A stretch of 64,000 bases of DNA from assembly GCA_022828595.1 (NCBI GenBank), contig JAKGHH010000001.1:211681848-211745847 (forward strand), read 5' to 3'. Of this stretch, positions 34,469 through 46,009 are shown piece after piece (within the stretch, counting starts at the first letter, position 1; each line of letters starts with the position of its first letter). Origin of the DNA: Nelumbo lutea. Lineage: Eukaryota > Streptophyta > Magnoliopsida > Proteales > Nelumbonaceae. The notes below the pieces were generated by a model, which saw only the letters and a program-made list of their open reading frames with translations, searched no databases and was not told the DNA's origin. Both the position numbers and the translations under genes were made by a program.

Positions 34469-35600
34469 AGTTTCTCTGATACTGTGATACACATGGCAGA
34501 AAATGGGTGTCTGTTGGCTAGCTGAAAAGGTTATTCCCCAACATATTGATGACGATATCAACTGCATGCTGCATACTCTTCTCTAGTGGGCCTATATTTT
34601 CAACTCTATCTAGGGTTGAGGTGTCTCCCTGTTGAAGTATCTTCTACCTATTAAGGTAGAACGTGGGAGCTAATGCAAGCTTTACAAACTTCACTACCTA
34701 TGCTTATCAAGCTGGTCCTAGCCATTGTTAGGCTCTCTTTGGTGCTTTTTTTCTTATGGTTTCTGGCATATCATTATTTTTTCTTAAAAGATAGGTTCAA
34801 GATTGGTTGATTATGATACCTCAGGATCTTCCCTGCAGTACAGAGACAGAAGTTCATCATTCTAAAGTTTCACATGAAGGAGCTGACCTACATCAAACTT
34901 GACCCAATTTTTTGGATGATCCATGATCATCTCAGCAAATAAAGTGTGGGTAATGTGTGTAGAGAGCCTCTTGCACCGTGATTCTTGTGTTTCAACAAGG
35001 CAAATCTATCAATTGTATAGTCTTAGATATGTGCATTGGTGCCTTGTTTTTACCTGGTTGATTTATATTTATTTCAATGGAGTTACCAAATCATGCTTCT
35101 TGTGGAAGAAAATTCTGCTCAGTTACAGCTCTGACAATCCTTTCTTGTTCTTGTTGGAATTCCTATAGAATGTCCTATAAATGGATGAAGGCTTTATGCA
35201 GTTTGGCATGTTAGCTTCTTATTCTGAATTAGATCTTTGGAACAATTTGAAAGAAACTCTTTAACTTTTATGATGTGGGAATGCACATTTATAATTAACT
35301 TTTTCTTAACAGTAAAACAATTATTTGCTGCTCCATGGGAACAGAAAGACAACAGAACACTTTCTTTGAAATGTTAGCATAGCAAGTGCCACCTGAATGA
35401 TTACAGGTTTCTGACGGAAAGACCTACAACGTTAGCCTATCAACAGTAACATAATCCGTGTTGCCATTCTGGTGCATATTTGCAGTAAAACTGTTGAAAT
35501 ACATCTACATCCTAGCAATTTGTTGATAAGGGGTGGGCCAAAAGGACATGGGTAAAAGTAATAAGAAATAATTTAATGGTGTCAAACAGAATGGATTGGT
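34469..35600. other. Probable 3' UTR and flank of the PPR gene
   Basis: No coding gene. The first part directly after the TGA is presumably 3' UTR. No clear poly(A) signal could be chosen among several AT-rich candidates. Confidence 0.5.
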
Positions 35601-35670
35601 GAAACAGGATTCGAATAGCTTACCCCATATAGTTGGAAACTTGGAACAAGGCTTTGGATGATGATGATTA
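35600..35670 (+). mobile_element. RTE-type LINE 3' end
   Basis: GATTCGAATAGCTTACCCCA, TATAGTTGG and AAGGCTTTGGATGATGATGA form the plus-strand version of the same RTE-type tail seen at 21385. It ends in the simple repeat (GAT)n. Confidence 0.6.
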
Positions 35671-35813
35671 AAAAGAACAAAAAGGGTTCATTGCCGGATT
35701 AATTATGTAGTAGAATAAGAAAAACAATTTGGCTAGACAAAATAAGCATGTAGCTAACACTAACAGGTCGTTGCTTGACATTAACATTTTCATGAGGTAC
35801 TAGATATTGTTGA

Positions 35814-36083
35814 ATGGCTACGAGACATCAGTTCTCTAATTACAGCATTGTATCCTACCAAAGTCCGATCAATTTTCACATGGCAAAACCATCTGTTCAA
35901 CAATCTGGGCCATCTGATTCCTTAACTGGCTTGAGTTCAGATCTTTCTACCAGGGCTTATGTAGCAACTGCTTTCAGAAAATCAGATGCAACTACAGTAT
36001 CTAGAACCCTATATATATCTTCCACCTCTCCAACTTCGACACCCAGCAAGCAATCCCATCTTGATACTCTATTCCTTCTACAG
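35814..36083 (+). other. Unrecognised open reading frame ending at a donor-like site
   Basis: The frame starts MATRHQFSNYSIVSYQ, is rich in S and T, and reaches HLDTLFLLQ where CTACAG|GTAAGC is a good donor. I recognise no domain and found no following exon. It may be a fragment of a gene or retroelement, or chance. Confidence 0.25.
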
Positions 36084-36416
36084 GTAAGCAATCTCATCTT
36101 GTAGTTATAGCAAACATCAAACAAATAACCACTGAAACCATGCAAATTTAAATTTGCATCTTTTGTTATATCTAGAACTAGGCATGGGCATAGAACTAGG
36201 CACGTAAACAATCTTAAAAGAATAAATCAAGAAATGATAATTTTAAATGACAACTATTTTAAATTAATCAAAATATCAATAAGGCTTAAAATTAATAAAT
36301 TGCCTCAATGGCATAATGTACAAGGTAAAATGGTGTAAGAGGGCATCATAAAAGACCAAATTTCCATTGAAAAATCCATCAAATGGGTTTAGGAGAAACT
36401 ATTAATGTGATATAAA

Positions 36417-38093
36417 ATATAGAGATGGCAATTTGACCCATCCCCGTGGAGTCCCACCCCACCCAGCCTTGGTCAAGGTGGGTTTTTGGACCACTGATTG
36501 GGGTTAGGGGAAACCTGAAACTCTGGGGATTGAGAATGGTATTTGTCCGCCCCGCCCGGAACCTGCCCTGACTATATTATATTACATAATATTAATATAT
36601 AAAATTATTAATATATGTTATAAAAGCCATTTGGAACCCGATCTTAGAGAGGATGGATTAAAAACTGGTCACTTGGAAAGCAAGGTATCTTTCCAAAGGT
36701 GGGAAGGTAACTCTTATCAAAAGTGTTCTAGCCAGCTTGTCAACCTATTTTATGTTTCTTTTTCCATCATCTTCGGATGTGGTGGAGGTTTTAGAAAAAA
36801 AAAAAGAAAAGAGACTTTCTGTGGGTGAGATTTTCCATTCATAAGGGGGTTTGGGGATAAGATATCTAAAGTCTTTCAACCTAGCCTTATTAGGTAGTTG
36901 GCACTGGAGATTTGATATTGAACCAGACAACCTTTGGAGGAAGGTAATAGTTGAGAAATATGGGTTGGATAATAATGGTTGGGACAGTGGTCCTCCAATT
37001 TTGACTCATGGTTGTAGCTTGTGGAAAGGAATCTGTAGAACCACCACCAAGTTCAGACGTTGTATAAGGTTTAAAATTGGAGATGGCAGAAGGATCAGAT
37101 TCTGGCTTGATCCTTGGACAGGGGAGAGCTCTCTCAAAGAGTTGTTTCCCACTGTTTAATCTTGTAGTTGATAAAGAAGTGTCGGTAGCTGATTCTATTG
37201 TGCAGGGGGAGATAACATTTGCTGGATCCATTCTTTCAGAATGGACTTTAACGACTGGGAGATTCAACAGGTAGGAAATCTCCTTGCTCTGCTCCAAGAT
37301 CAGACGCTGGATTTACAGAGTCAGGATTAAAGAGTGTGGAAATGGGCCATTTAGAGGACAGTGGCACCCTCTAAAGTCTAAAGTCAATTTTTTTTGTTTG
37401 GGTGGCAGTTTTGGACAAGTGCCTCAAAGTGCAGTGCAAGGTTGTAACAATGATTTGCAGCTATTTTCTAAAGATCCTAAAGGTACGCTGGAGCATGTCT
37501 GCCTCAGTTAAAGCATGGTCGGAAGCTTGGCACATATCAAGGATGACAAAGAAGGGGAAAATATGCTGGTACTCTATTACTTTGGCAATTCTGTGGGCAA
37601 TGTGAACTGAAAGGAACAGTAGAACTTTTGATCACAAAGCCTCCTCAGAAGCTGAGGTCATTAACAAGGCTACATAGCTTGTTAGGAGCTGGTTGTCTAT
37701 AAACACAAGTTTGATTGTATTTTTTTGAGGGTGGCCTTCTTTTGAGGTCCTTTTATTTTAGTTTTTGTACCAACTTCTCATTGTACAAGGAACCGGTTGA
37801 TTAATACAATTATACTTTACCTTTTCTCAAAAAATACTATAACATTATATATTATATTGCATAATATAAAATAGTTATAAGTTTCAGAAAAAATACACAA
37901 ATAGGAATGACCAAGGCAGAGCAGGGCAAATTCATGGATCCCCATTCCCTACAGGGACAGAAATGGAGTTAGGATTTCTAGCCCTGCCAAGGTTCAGGGC
38001 AGGGACGAAATGGGGCATTTGAGTTCGTGTCAGGGACGGCCGGGGCAGGTAAAACCCAGCCCCACCCCTCCCCATTGCCATTCTAGTTTTCAA
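36417..38093. mobile_element. hAT-like GC-rich relic split by a LINE
   Basis: The left end reads TAGAGATGGCAATTTGACCC (36420) and the right end CCCATTGCCATTCTAG (about 38075-38092), which are inverted relative to each other. Inside both ends are CCCC/GGGG-rich stretches (CCCCGCCCGG at 36551; GGGGCAGG at 38040), as in the copies at 18838 and 46010. No convincing 8-bp TSD was found. The middle is occupied by a truncated LINE. Confidence 0.6.
36630..37836 (+). mobile_element. 5'-truncated LINE (RT end, zinc-finger RVT, 3' UTR)
   Basis: Translation gives GLGIRYLKSFNLALLGSWHW, then NLWRKVIVEKYGLDNNGWDS, SLWKGICRTTTKFRRCIRF and KIGDGRRIRFWLDPW, the region after the RT thumb in plant LINEs, with frame breaks after about 37155. 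A 3' UTR with GTACCAACTTCTCATTGTAC and TTGATTAATACAATTATACT ends in TCTCAAAAAA near 37836. It sits inside the hAT-like relic. Confidence 0.8.
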
Positions 38094-39525
38094 CAAAATA
38101 GTTCCAATTAGTAGCCTACATTTTGTATTCTTCATAGGAGGTCCCTTCTACTTTTCCTCCTCATTTCTATAAACAAAATGCAGAAGCATCTCTTAGTTGC
38201 ATTATTTTTAATTTACATTAATCACCTTTTCATAAAAAAACCTAAAGCAAGCATCAATTACCTAGATATATTTATATAAAAATTAGGATATGGTTTGGCC
38301 ACAATACCTCTATGGCTCAGCCTCAGCTTAGCACCTGAGCAACTATGCTGAGTGGATGGGTTTAAATTAATTGTCTTGCAAACATGCTTTGTAATTTCAA
38401 GGGACCTGTTTAGTATTGCAAGTTGGGCAGATTGAAGTCAACCCTAACCGCTTGTAACCTCCAACCACAGTGGAATTAAATCATCTCCCAATAAAAGTAT
38501 AACCACTGAATTCCAAAATTACTAGAGAGAAACACACTTAACTCACCATTACCTAGTAACCAAAAGACCCTCTTTTATATTATCAAACATTAGTGCCTTT
38601 TGCCACAGGGATAAATGGACTTCAATCCACATTAGAAATCTGAAATTGCAGCCCCCTCCTGGTCTACTTGTCGCCCCCCCCCCCCCCCCTCTGCCATAAA
38701 AAAAAAAATAATAATAAAAATAATAATAGTGCCATAAAATCTTCAAAATGAAAGCAGATTTTCTTGTTTCAACATTGTAGAAATCCAAGCCCCCTTCATC
38801 TTTTAATTTCACCATTGGTTCCAAGATAATAAATGATTTTTCCCCCTAGAATCCTCATGTCCCCACTAGAAATCTCGACATATGGTATCCAATTGGTGAC
38901 AAGTAGTTTTAGGAAATAGATTGTTGCAGATAATAAAAGCTAAATCCAAATGCCGTATGTCATGTTTATAAAAAATTATTGTATATCATATATTGTTAAT
39001 AAAAACCTCCCCTAAATGGCTCAATAGTAGGATGATCACTTTAATTTGTTTTAAAAATTAGTTCTATCTTTTAAGTAAACAAAAAATAGTTATATAACAC
39101 TTGCGCATTTTTCTTCAAGGTCTACCCCAAGACATATCAAGTTATAGTAAATGTAAAAATTATTTTTCTTCATGCCCCCTGAAACTCTGAAAGTTATAAA
39201 TAAAAAAAGAAATTTTTTATCTACCTTAAATGACATATTTATATATGCAAAATTTTAAAGAAGTGCATTCATTAAGATAGCAAAGTACTTGAATTATGTA
39301 TCAGACAGAGTTGTGGTTAATCTGATATACATTTTGTTGAAACACCTTGATACAAGTGACTATCAGTTACAATCAATCTCTTGTCTGGTACTGAATGCTA
39401 AAGAAAGAGAAGAAGAAGAGATAGAAAGAGAGTCAGAATACAAAGAACAAATATCAAAAGCAATCATGCATCCTCTGAACAAACCAAATTAAAAAGAAGA
39501 AAAAAAATGATGGAGAAAATTCTGA
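38094..39525. other. Intergenic, no gene seen
   Basis: AT-rich sequence between the hAT/LINE relic and the receptor kinase 3' end. A C run of about 16 lies at 38674-38689, followed by an A/T-rich low-complexity patch. The last part is probably the 3' UTR of the receptor kinase. Confidence 0.5.
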
Positions 39526-42102
39526 TCATCGCCCCTTTGGATTGATAAGCTGAGAGAAGACCATGCTTTCTGATTGCTGCTTACTGACATCGTTTTCATC
39601 TCCAAGGCCTAGGGTGGCTTGATAAATACTTATGTTAGTCTCATGGCTACCCAACTGCGACTCCTTTTCTTCATCCTTCTCAGGTTTCACACCATCGGGA
39701 TTTTCTTGCAGTTGAAGGGCAAACTCAAGATTCCACAACACATCGCCCATGGATGGGCGATCAACTCCATGATCAGACAAGCACTTCTCAGCCGTCTCTG
39801 CAAACTTCTTTAGGCATTCTGGGGTGATCTTTCCCTTGAGTTCAGGGTCGATGATGTCCTCAAGGGTTCCCCTTGCCTGGCAGTGCAATGCCCAATCTGC
39901 AAGACTGACTTGCTCCTTGGGAAAGCTTGGATTCAGTGCAGGCCTTGCACACAGGACCTCAAAAAGAACAACCCCAAATGAGTATACATCAGACTTCTCC
40001 GTCAACTGCTGGCGACGGAAATACTCAGGGTCTAAGTACCCAAAGCTCCCTTTCACCACAGTACTGACATGGCTCTGGTTGTGGTTGAGATTGGGACCTG
40101 TTTTGGAGAGCCCAAAATCTGAAACCTTGGCCACCCACTTCTCGTTCAGAAGGATGTTTGTGGTCTTCACATCCCTGTGAATGATTGTGTACTTGGCACC
40201 TGTGTGTAGGTAGTGAAGTCCTCTTGCAGCTCCTATACAGATTTCCAACCTCTTCTTCCATGAGAGAGGGTCTTTACTGGTCTTGTAGAGATGTTCTCTT
40301 AGAGTTCCAAATGCCATGTAGTCATAAACTAAGATCATCTCGTTTTCCTCTTCGCAGTAGCCGATCAGAGAGACCAAATGCCTGTGTCTTAACTTGGAAA
40401 GCATCTCAATTTCAGTCTCGAATTCATGAACTCCTTGGTCCGAAGATGGGTTTGCTCTTTTAATGGCTACCATGGTATTTCCATCTATAACTCCCTTATA
40501 GACCTTCCCAAACCCACCAACCCCAATAACCTCAGATTCGTCAAAGTTGTTAGTACCTTTCTTTATCTCCGCCAAGGAGAAATGCCTGCAGAGACTAACA
40601 GCCTCCGTAGAAAGGTGGCTGCTGGCGGTACTCTTCCCGGAGATGGTCGACTTGCTCCCTGATGTGCGGGAACTTCCTCCATACAGTGGCAACCAACCAG
40701 ATCTACAGGCATCTTCTCCAAGGCCTCTCTTCTTCCTCCGGTATGCAACAATGCAGACAGCAGCCAATAGCCCAACGGCAGCTGCAGCCCCACCAATCAT
40801 TCGGGCATGTAAGCTGGATTTGGATGGAGCAAACGCCCTTGGCGTCTCAGCTTGGGCCTTCACGAGCATCGGCGATGGCACTGGGTTGGGGCCTGCCAAG
40901 TTCCCTCTGCTGTCATTGAGCTTGAATATCTCCAACCCATTAAGCAAAGCATCATAGAACTCCGGCCTCGCTGAGACGGTGGGGTGCATCGCCACCCAAA
41001 GCTGGTCATCGCCCGGTGCATCAGTCACGTAGATGGCGTAATCCTTGTACACCGGCACTCCCCCTGAACCAGCCCACAGGACGACGTCGGCTTGAGCCTG
41101 CGCCGTCCGGTTATTGAGGTAAATGTCGAACACTCTCTGATTAACCTTGGTCATTTGCAGATCACAGAAGTGAAATCTAACGACATACATGAAGTTGGGA
41201 TCAACCTGGAACACCCAAGTGAGATTAGCATTGGCATTGACCTCAGGCTCCGGTCCCATCGACCTCGACGTGCTGTATACGTCAATCGGAGCTATATACT
41301 CCGGCGTTTCCTTGTATCGAATTGTAAGATTCTTTTCAGCATCCATGGTGACGCCTACGTTAGCACCGAATAGGTAAGGAGAGTCATCATACCATGTTCT
41401 GGTAAGGCCTGAATCGTTTGTAGGAGCGATATAATTCCCACCCACATTCAGCCTATACATTGTCTGTATGTTAGAGAGCTTGGCGTCGATAAATTGATGG
41501 ACGGAACCGACCACCGGGGCCGGATGGAACAATTCCGGCATCGGAATCACCTCAATGCCATTGATGAAAGCGAAGGAACCAGAATGTTTGTCGGAGGGTT
41601 TGAAGGTGAGGTCGAGTTTGCCGGTGGGGAAGGGGGACAGAGAGAACTCCCTTACAATGTAGGCCTGTGTGAGAGCTTCTGCTGTAATGTAAGCGCTGAA
41701 ATTGTTCAGAAGTGTAACCCCACCTGCAACAACCGAGAAGAAGGTATCGGTGGCGTTGAGGCTACTGTAGGAAGATGGGTAGAAATGGAGCCTGACCCAG
41801 TGCCTCTGCTTTGGAGAAACCGAGAACGTGTAGGAGGCCTCGGCGGTGAAAATTCTGGCGTTCATGTACGGAATGGTAGAAGGGAGAGATGGGTCCTGGA
41901 ATTGAGCCTTGGAAGGCACTGAATTGTCCTCTGATTTGAGGTATTTGGAATCTAAATCCCATACCCGGCCATCTGAATCAGTAGTAGAATTTGCGGAGCC
42001 ACAGCTCAGGACAAAAGAAACCGAGTTTTCAGTCTGAGAGAAGACATTGGCTAAGAAGGACAAGAGAATAAGGAAGGAAAAAGCATAGGTTGTGGTGTTC
42101 AT
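39526..42102 (-). CDS. ANX2: CrRLK1L receptor-like kinase, ANXUR/FERONIA type
   Basis: One uninterrupted frame of 858 residues, no intron, usual for this family. Residues 1-22 are a signal peptide (MNTTTYAFSFLILLSFLA); 25-400 form two malectin-like domains with several N-glycosylation sites; 436-454 is the membrane segment, then RRKKR. The kinase spans about 520-795: GVGGFGKV loop, Lys548 in VAIK, HRD at 642-644 with Asn649, DFG at 662-664. All catalytic residues are present, so it should be active. The tail ends VFSQLINPKGR like ANXUR and FERONIA. GTLEDIIDPELKGK and CLKKFAETAEKCLSDHG are closer to ANXUR1/2 than to FERONIA. Such receptors bind RALF peptides with LRE/LLG partners and control wall integrity; ANXURs act in pollen tubes. 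The symbol is by similarity, and ANX1, ANX2 or a FERONIA-like paralog cannot be separated here. Confidence 0.93.
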   Translation of the reverse strand: MNTTTYAFSFLILLSFLANVFSQTENSVSFVLSCGSANSTTDSDGRVWDLDSKYLKSEDNSVPSKAQFQDPSLPSTIPYMNARIFTAEASYTFSVSPKQRHWVRLHFYPSSYSSLNATDTFFSVVAGGVTLLNNFSAYITAEALTQAYIVREFSLSPFPTGKLDLTFKPSDKHSGSFAFINGIEVIPMPELFHPAPVVGSVHQFIDAKLSNIQTMYRLNVGGNYIAPTNDSGLTRTWYDDSPYLFGANVGVTMDAEKNLTIRYKETPEYIAPIDVYSTSRSMGPEPEVNANANLTWVFQVDPNFMYVVRFHFCDLQMTKVNQRVFDIYLNNRTAQAQADVVLWAGSGGVPVYKDYAIYVTDAPGDDQLWVAMHPTVSARPEFYDALLNGLEIFKLNDSRGNLAGPNPVPSPMLVKAQAETPRAFAPSKSSLHARMIGGAAAAVGLLAAVCIVAYRRKKRGLGEDACRSGWLPLYGGSSRTSGSKSTISGKSTASSHLSTEAVSLCRHFSLAEIKKGTNNFDESEVIGVGGFGKVYKGVIDGNTMVAIKRANPSSDQGVHEFETEIEMLSKLRHRHLVSLIGYCEEENEMILVYDYMAFGTLREHLYKTSKDPLSWKKRLEICIGAARGLHYLHTGAKYTIIHRDVKTTNILLNEKWVAKVSDFGLSKTGPNLNHNQSHVSTVVKGSFGYLDPEYFRRQQLTEKSDVYSFGVVLFEVLCARPALNPSFPKEQVSLADWALHCQARGTLEDIIDPELKGKITPECLKKFAETAEKCLSDHGVDRPSMGDVLWNLEFALQLQENPDGVKPEKDEEKESQLGSHETNISIYQATLGLGDENDVSKQQSESMVFSQLINPKGR

Positions 42103-42185
42103 GGCTTCAAAGAAAACCCCTTTCGAAGAATCTCAGATATGGCGACAATGGAGGAAGAAAGAAAGCGAAAGAACGAAAGAGGTTT

Positions 42186-42252
42186 GGCGTACAGGAAAAC
42201 GGGAAAAGCAGTCAAACATTACAAAACAGTGAAGAACGTTTTCCTGTACGCC
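42186..42252. repeat. Perfect 16-bp inverted repeat in the receptor kinase leader
   Basis: GGCGTACAGGAAAACG at 42186-42201 is the exact complement of CGTTTTCCTGTACGCC at 42237-42252, with a 35-base loop. It lies 84-150 bases upstream of the kinase ATG, probably inside its 5' UTR or at the promoter edge, and would form a stable hairpin in RNA. Confidence 0.85.
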
Positions 42253-45200
42253 GAAACGTCTTCTGGGCTTTCTCCCGCTCTTACTTTTCCGTCATTCTAA
42301 GCCATCTTTCCTCCATCCCGAGCCCCGACCAGCGCGAACCAGAGACGACGAAGAACAGAGGGATGATCTAAAAGTTTCTCTGTTTTCTTCTTTCTCGTTT
42401 TTCCTTTTTGATTTTCCTCTTTTTTCTTGGGTCTCCATCGTAGGATGAGAGAGAAAGGCGGTTAGAGATGAACGAGAGAGAGTGTGAAACGTTGTTTGGT
42501 GGCATTGATTGGTTATTGAACAACTGAATCGTCATTGAAAGTGGCACCAAAAGCTGTAAGCCTTAAATTAGCAATTCACGACGTTTCAGTTTTCAGTTTT
42601 CACTACAAGTAGTCGGGACCCGTGCATCATTAAGAAAATTTGAAGGAGTTTCATGACGTTTCCAATTAAATGTGTTCATTTAAGTCTAATTCAAGTATTT
42701 TGCTTTTGGATTACCTCTAATTAATTTGATCACTATACTTGAGTGACTTGAGAGTGACAAATTTCGTATGATAGATAAATTTGTATTATTTTTTTTATAT
42801 TTTAATATTAATTTTTTGAACAAATTTTTTAAATTAATCTTATCGTTTAATTAATTGACCAAATATATCCCTACTATTTGATCATTTAATGCTATTAAGT
42901 TGCAGTATCAGCGATGGACCCCTCCACATCTTGGTTCCGAAGCTTGTTGAAGATGTCGTCCATGGTGCGCTAATTAATTACCATATAATAGACGTTTGAT
43001 CACAGCTCCACCCAGAAATGCTCAGAAACCCAGAAAAACCATCGGCAGCAATTCCCATTGGTTGAGTCTTTTTTTTTCCAACTGATTCCATTCAGTATCA
43101 ACAAATCCCTATCAAAGGTAATTAGTCAACATTTAAACGTTACTCGGACGGTCGCCGAAGAGCCATGTGCTGCCACTGGTTTGAATGCCGAAGAGTTGAT
43201 TCCATCTCTGATTATTAAACGGAAGCTAGGACTCTTGTTATTCTAGCCTAGGACCCACAAATCATTGTTTTGTTGGTGATGAAACAATTTAGTTGTTCTC
43301 CTCTCGCCTCTGTTTTATCACCGCCGACCCTTCCACATCCATGCTTGAACCCTACAGAGTGGAGCTGCTATAGGGGAGTCGTCTCTGGTGAGATTGAGGC
43401 TCGGAGAGAACCAATAAAAAGAGAGAGAATTCTTCTTTTTGCCATCAAGGTGGATTTTTTTTTCACCACAGAGTGGAGCTTATGGGTTTTCATTGGCAGA
43501 TTGGCAAGAGGTGCCGGTGGCTCTCTTGAAGAAGATAGTGAAGGAGGAGAAGAAAGAGGGAAAGGGAATAAGGGTAAAATTAGGTTTTAAAAAAATTATA
43601 TGTCACGTGTGATGGAATATTAACGGATGCTAACGATAAGGGTAGAGTTAATCAAATGTCAAAAACAGTAGGGGTAGCATTAAACAATAATCAAACAGTA
43701 AGGATATATTTAATCAATTAGCTAAACCATAAGGGTAGTTTAAGAAATTTGCCCTAATTCTTTCATTAACTTTTAAATTTTATTGTTCTATAATTATTTT
43801 TGTACTATTTTTAGGTAAAACTATAAAAAAAACCTCTTGTCGTAATAATTCTATAAACCATCCTTGTGTTTTGACCCCTATAGTTTTGAAATAAAATGCA
43901 AATACTTCCTTTCCGTTAGATTTTCAGTAACAAAAACCCTTATCATCGTTAAGGTGTTACCGTACACGATCTAAAGTTTCAACTTTACCCTACACTAATT
44001 TATTTTGCTTGACAACTTTCAAAGAATGAATCTCTCTACTCTTCTTTGACAAAGGTAAAAAGGCTAAAGTGAAGTAAAAGTAATAAAATCTTTTTTTTTT
44101 CAAGGTATTTTAGTAAATTTACATATAAATGAAGTTGGTTGAGGATAAATTTGGTATTTAAAACTAATGCATTACATCAACATTTTCTATTCCAAATGCT
44201 AATGGAAGGAGGGTATTTGCACCTTTTTTCAAAAGAACATGGGAGTTTTTTAAGGTCAAAACAACTGAGCTTCATAGAACTGTTAGATCAATTAAACTAT
44301 ATTTACGATTTATAAATTTTTATTAATCATTATTAAGCTTAATTGTAAAAATCATCATTGTTTGATAATTTTGTATTTTTTATATTAATTTTGATGAATT
44401 TTAAATGGATATTAGCTTTTAATTTATCTTATTACTTTTTATTAATTGATTTTTTATTATATTAATAAAAATATTTTTAATAATAATAATAAATTTATTT
44501 ATTTATTTATTTATTTAAGTAATTTAAAAAATATTTTTACTATGGTTAATTAATTTTTATTATTTTCAAATGAAATATAAATGGGTTGTGATTTTTATGA
44601 TGTTTTATTCAATGTTTTTCAACTCCTTGTCGACTTAAATGGTTTAACCACTTGAATCATCACTCTATCCTATTTCTAATTTTGCGCTTCCTAAAACCTA
44701 TTATTTTGTCAAAAGCCATTGATTTGGTCAAAACCCATTAAACCTAGGTGGTTGAACTATTGATCCTTTTGACCTATTCATTAGGTCATGGGTTACAATA
44801 TACAATATATTGAAAACTTTTACACAACTTAACTTTGTGCTCAATTGTTTGATTGGAGTGATCTTTTTTTATATTTTGGGTAATTTTTTGCAATATTTGC
44901 AACCCCACTATACAAAACTTATTTTGTGGCCTCATATTTTTATTTTTGGTTTTTTTTTATTTATACAAAATAAAAAATATAAATTAGACCTAAATATATA
45001 TATATATATATATATACACAAAATGTAATTATATTATATCATATTATACATAATGGGTGATGTATCATGCTTTTCCTTGTCCAACCTGGACATTCAAAAA
45101 CTATTCAGCCTCCAAGTCAGTTTTTTAAAACACTGGTTTTATCTATTAAGTGAGGTAAGTAATATTTACTGTAAAATGCAAATTACTTGATTAATTAACT

Positions 45201-45336
45201 TAAAATTAATTATTTTTTAAATGAAAGCAGATTATTTAGCCTAGTAATATATCATGGAATATCTCCATTTCATTATAATTAATTTTTATTAATATTTTTA
45301 ATTTAATATAATATGTACATAAAATTATAGCTAAAT

Positions 45337-45374
<38 letters not shown>

Positions 45375-45690
45375 AATTTATTGAATTTTGTGCAATTTAA
45401 TGGAGTAATGGAGAGTAGAAAGAATTACTGGCATGAATTATTGGAGAGAGTTAATTGTAAGTTAATGAGAAGATTTGATTGGCCAATTGAGTTTTTTGTT
45501 CAATTTTAAAATTAGAAAAATAAAAAAAAAAAAGATAAGTGCCTTCCAAAAACAACTAGCAAGCAGGAAAGTGTCAACTTGGCACATTCCCTTTTAATAT
45601 TTAGATATAGATATAGATGACAATTGGTTGCACTTTGGCCTTTTGGGTAGGACGAAAATGCCCTTATTGCAAATAACTCTTGTCTCTTAG
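42253..45690. other. Promoter side of the receptor kinase and AT-rich intergenic DNA
   Basis: No gene is supported in about 3.4 kb. CT-rich sequence near 42380-42430 is probably the 5' leader or promoter of the kinase. (TA)n microsatellites lie at 44994-45016 and about 45341-45371. AT content is very high from 44280 to 45530. Confidence 0.55.
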
Positions 45691-45797
45691 GCTGCATTTG
45701 GTTTGAAGAAAAGATAGGGAAGGGAATGGAAAGATAGGAAAACCTGTACAAGGCTTGTATTGATTTCCCTACATTGCCCTTCAAACCAAACACATGG
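45691..45797. mobile_element. Small MITE
   Basis: TGCATTTGGTTTGAAG at 45693-45708 faces CTTCAAACCAAACACA at 45779-45794, an inverted repeat with about two mismatches, enclosing only 70 bp. The GGCTGxxTTTGGTTT start is like the Tourist-type elements at 54843 and 56104. Confidence 0.6.
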
Positions 45798-46009
45798 CAA
45801 ATGGTAGTTTCTTCTAGGAAAAATGAATGAGGCCTCAGGCCTTTGAATTTGGTTAAGTTATTTCTCTCCTCTCCCAAGCATTGTTCCATAGTGGTAGCCA
45901 TGGTTTTGCTTTTCTTCTTCTTTGCTTTTTCCTTATCCTTCCTTTTGGCTGAACTTCACCTACCAGAATACTGTTCTGATGTTCCAGATTTTGAGGGGAG
46001 AGCAGGAAG

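Noticed and set aside
40547..41922. Plus-strand frames opposite the receptor kinase
   Set aside because: They are shadows of the minus-strand kinase gene, which explains every base of the region.
44810..45028. Open frame of 72 codons in AT-rich DNA
   Set aside because: Hydrophobic F/I/Y-rich peptide from AT-rich sequence ending in a (TA)n microsatellite; no conserved motif.
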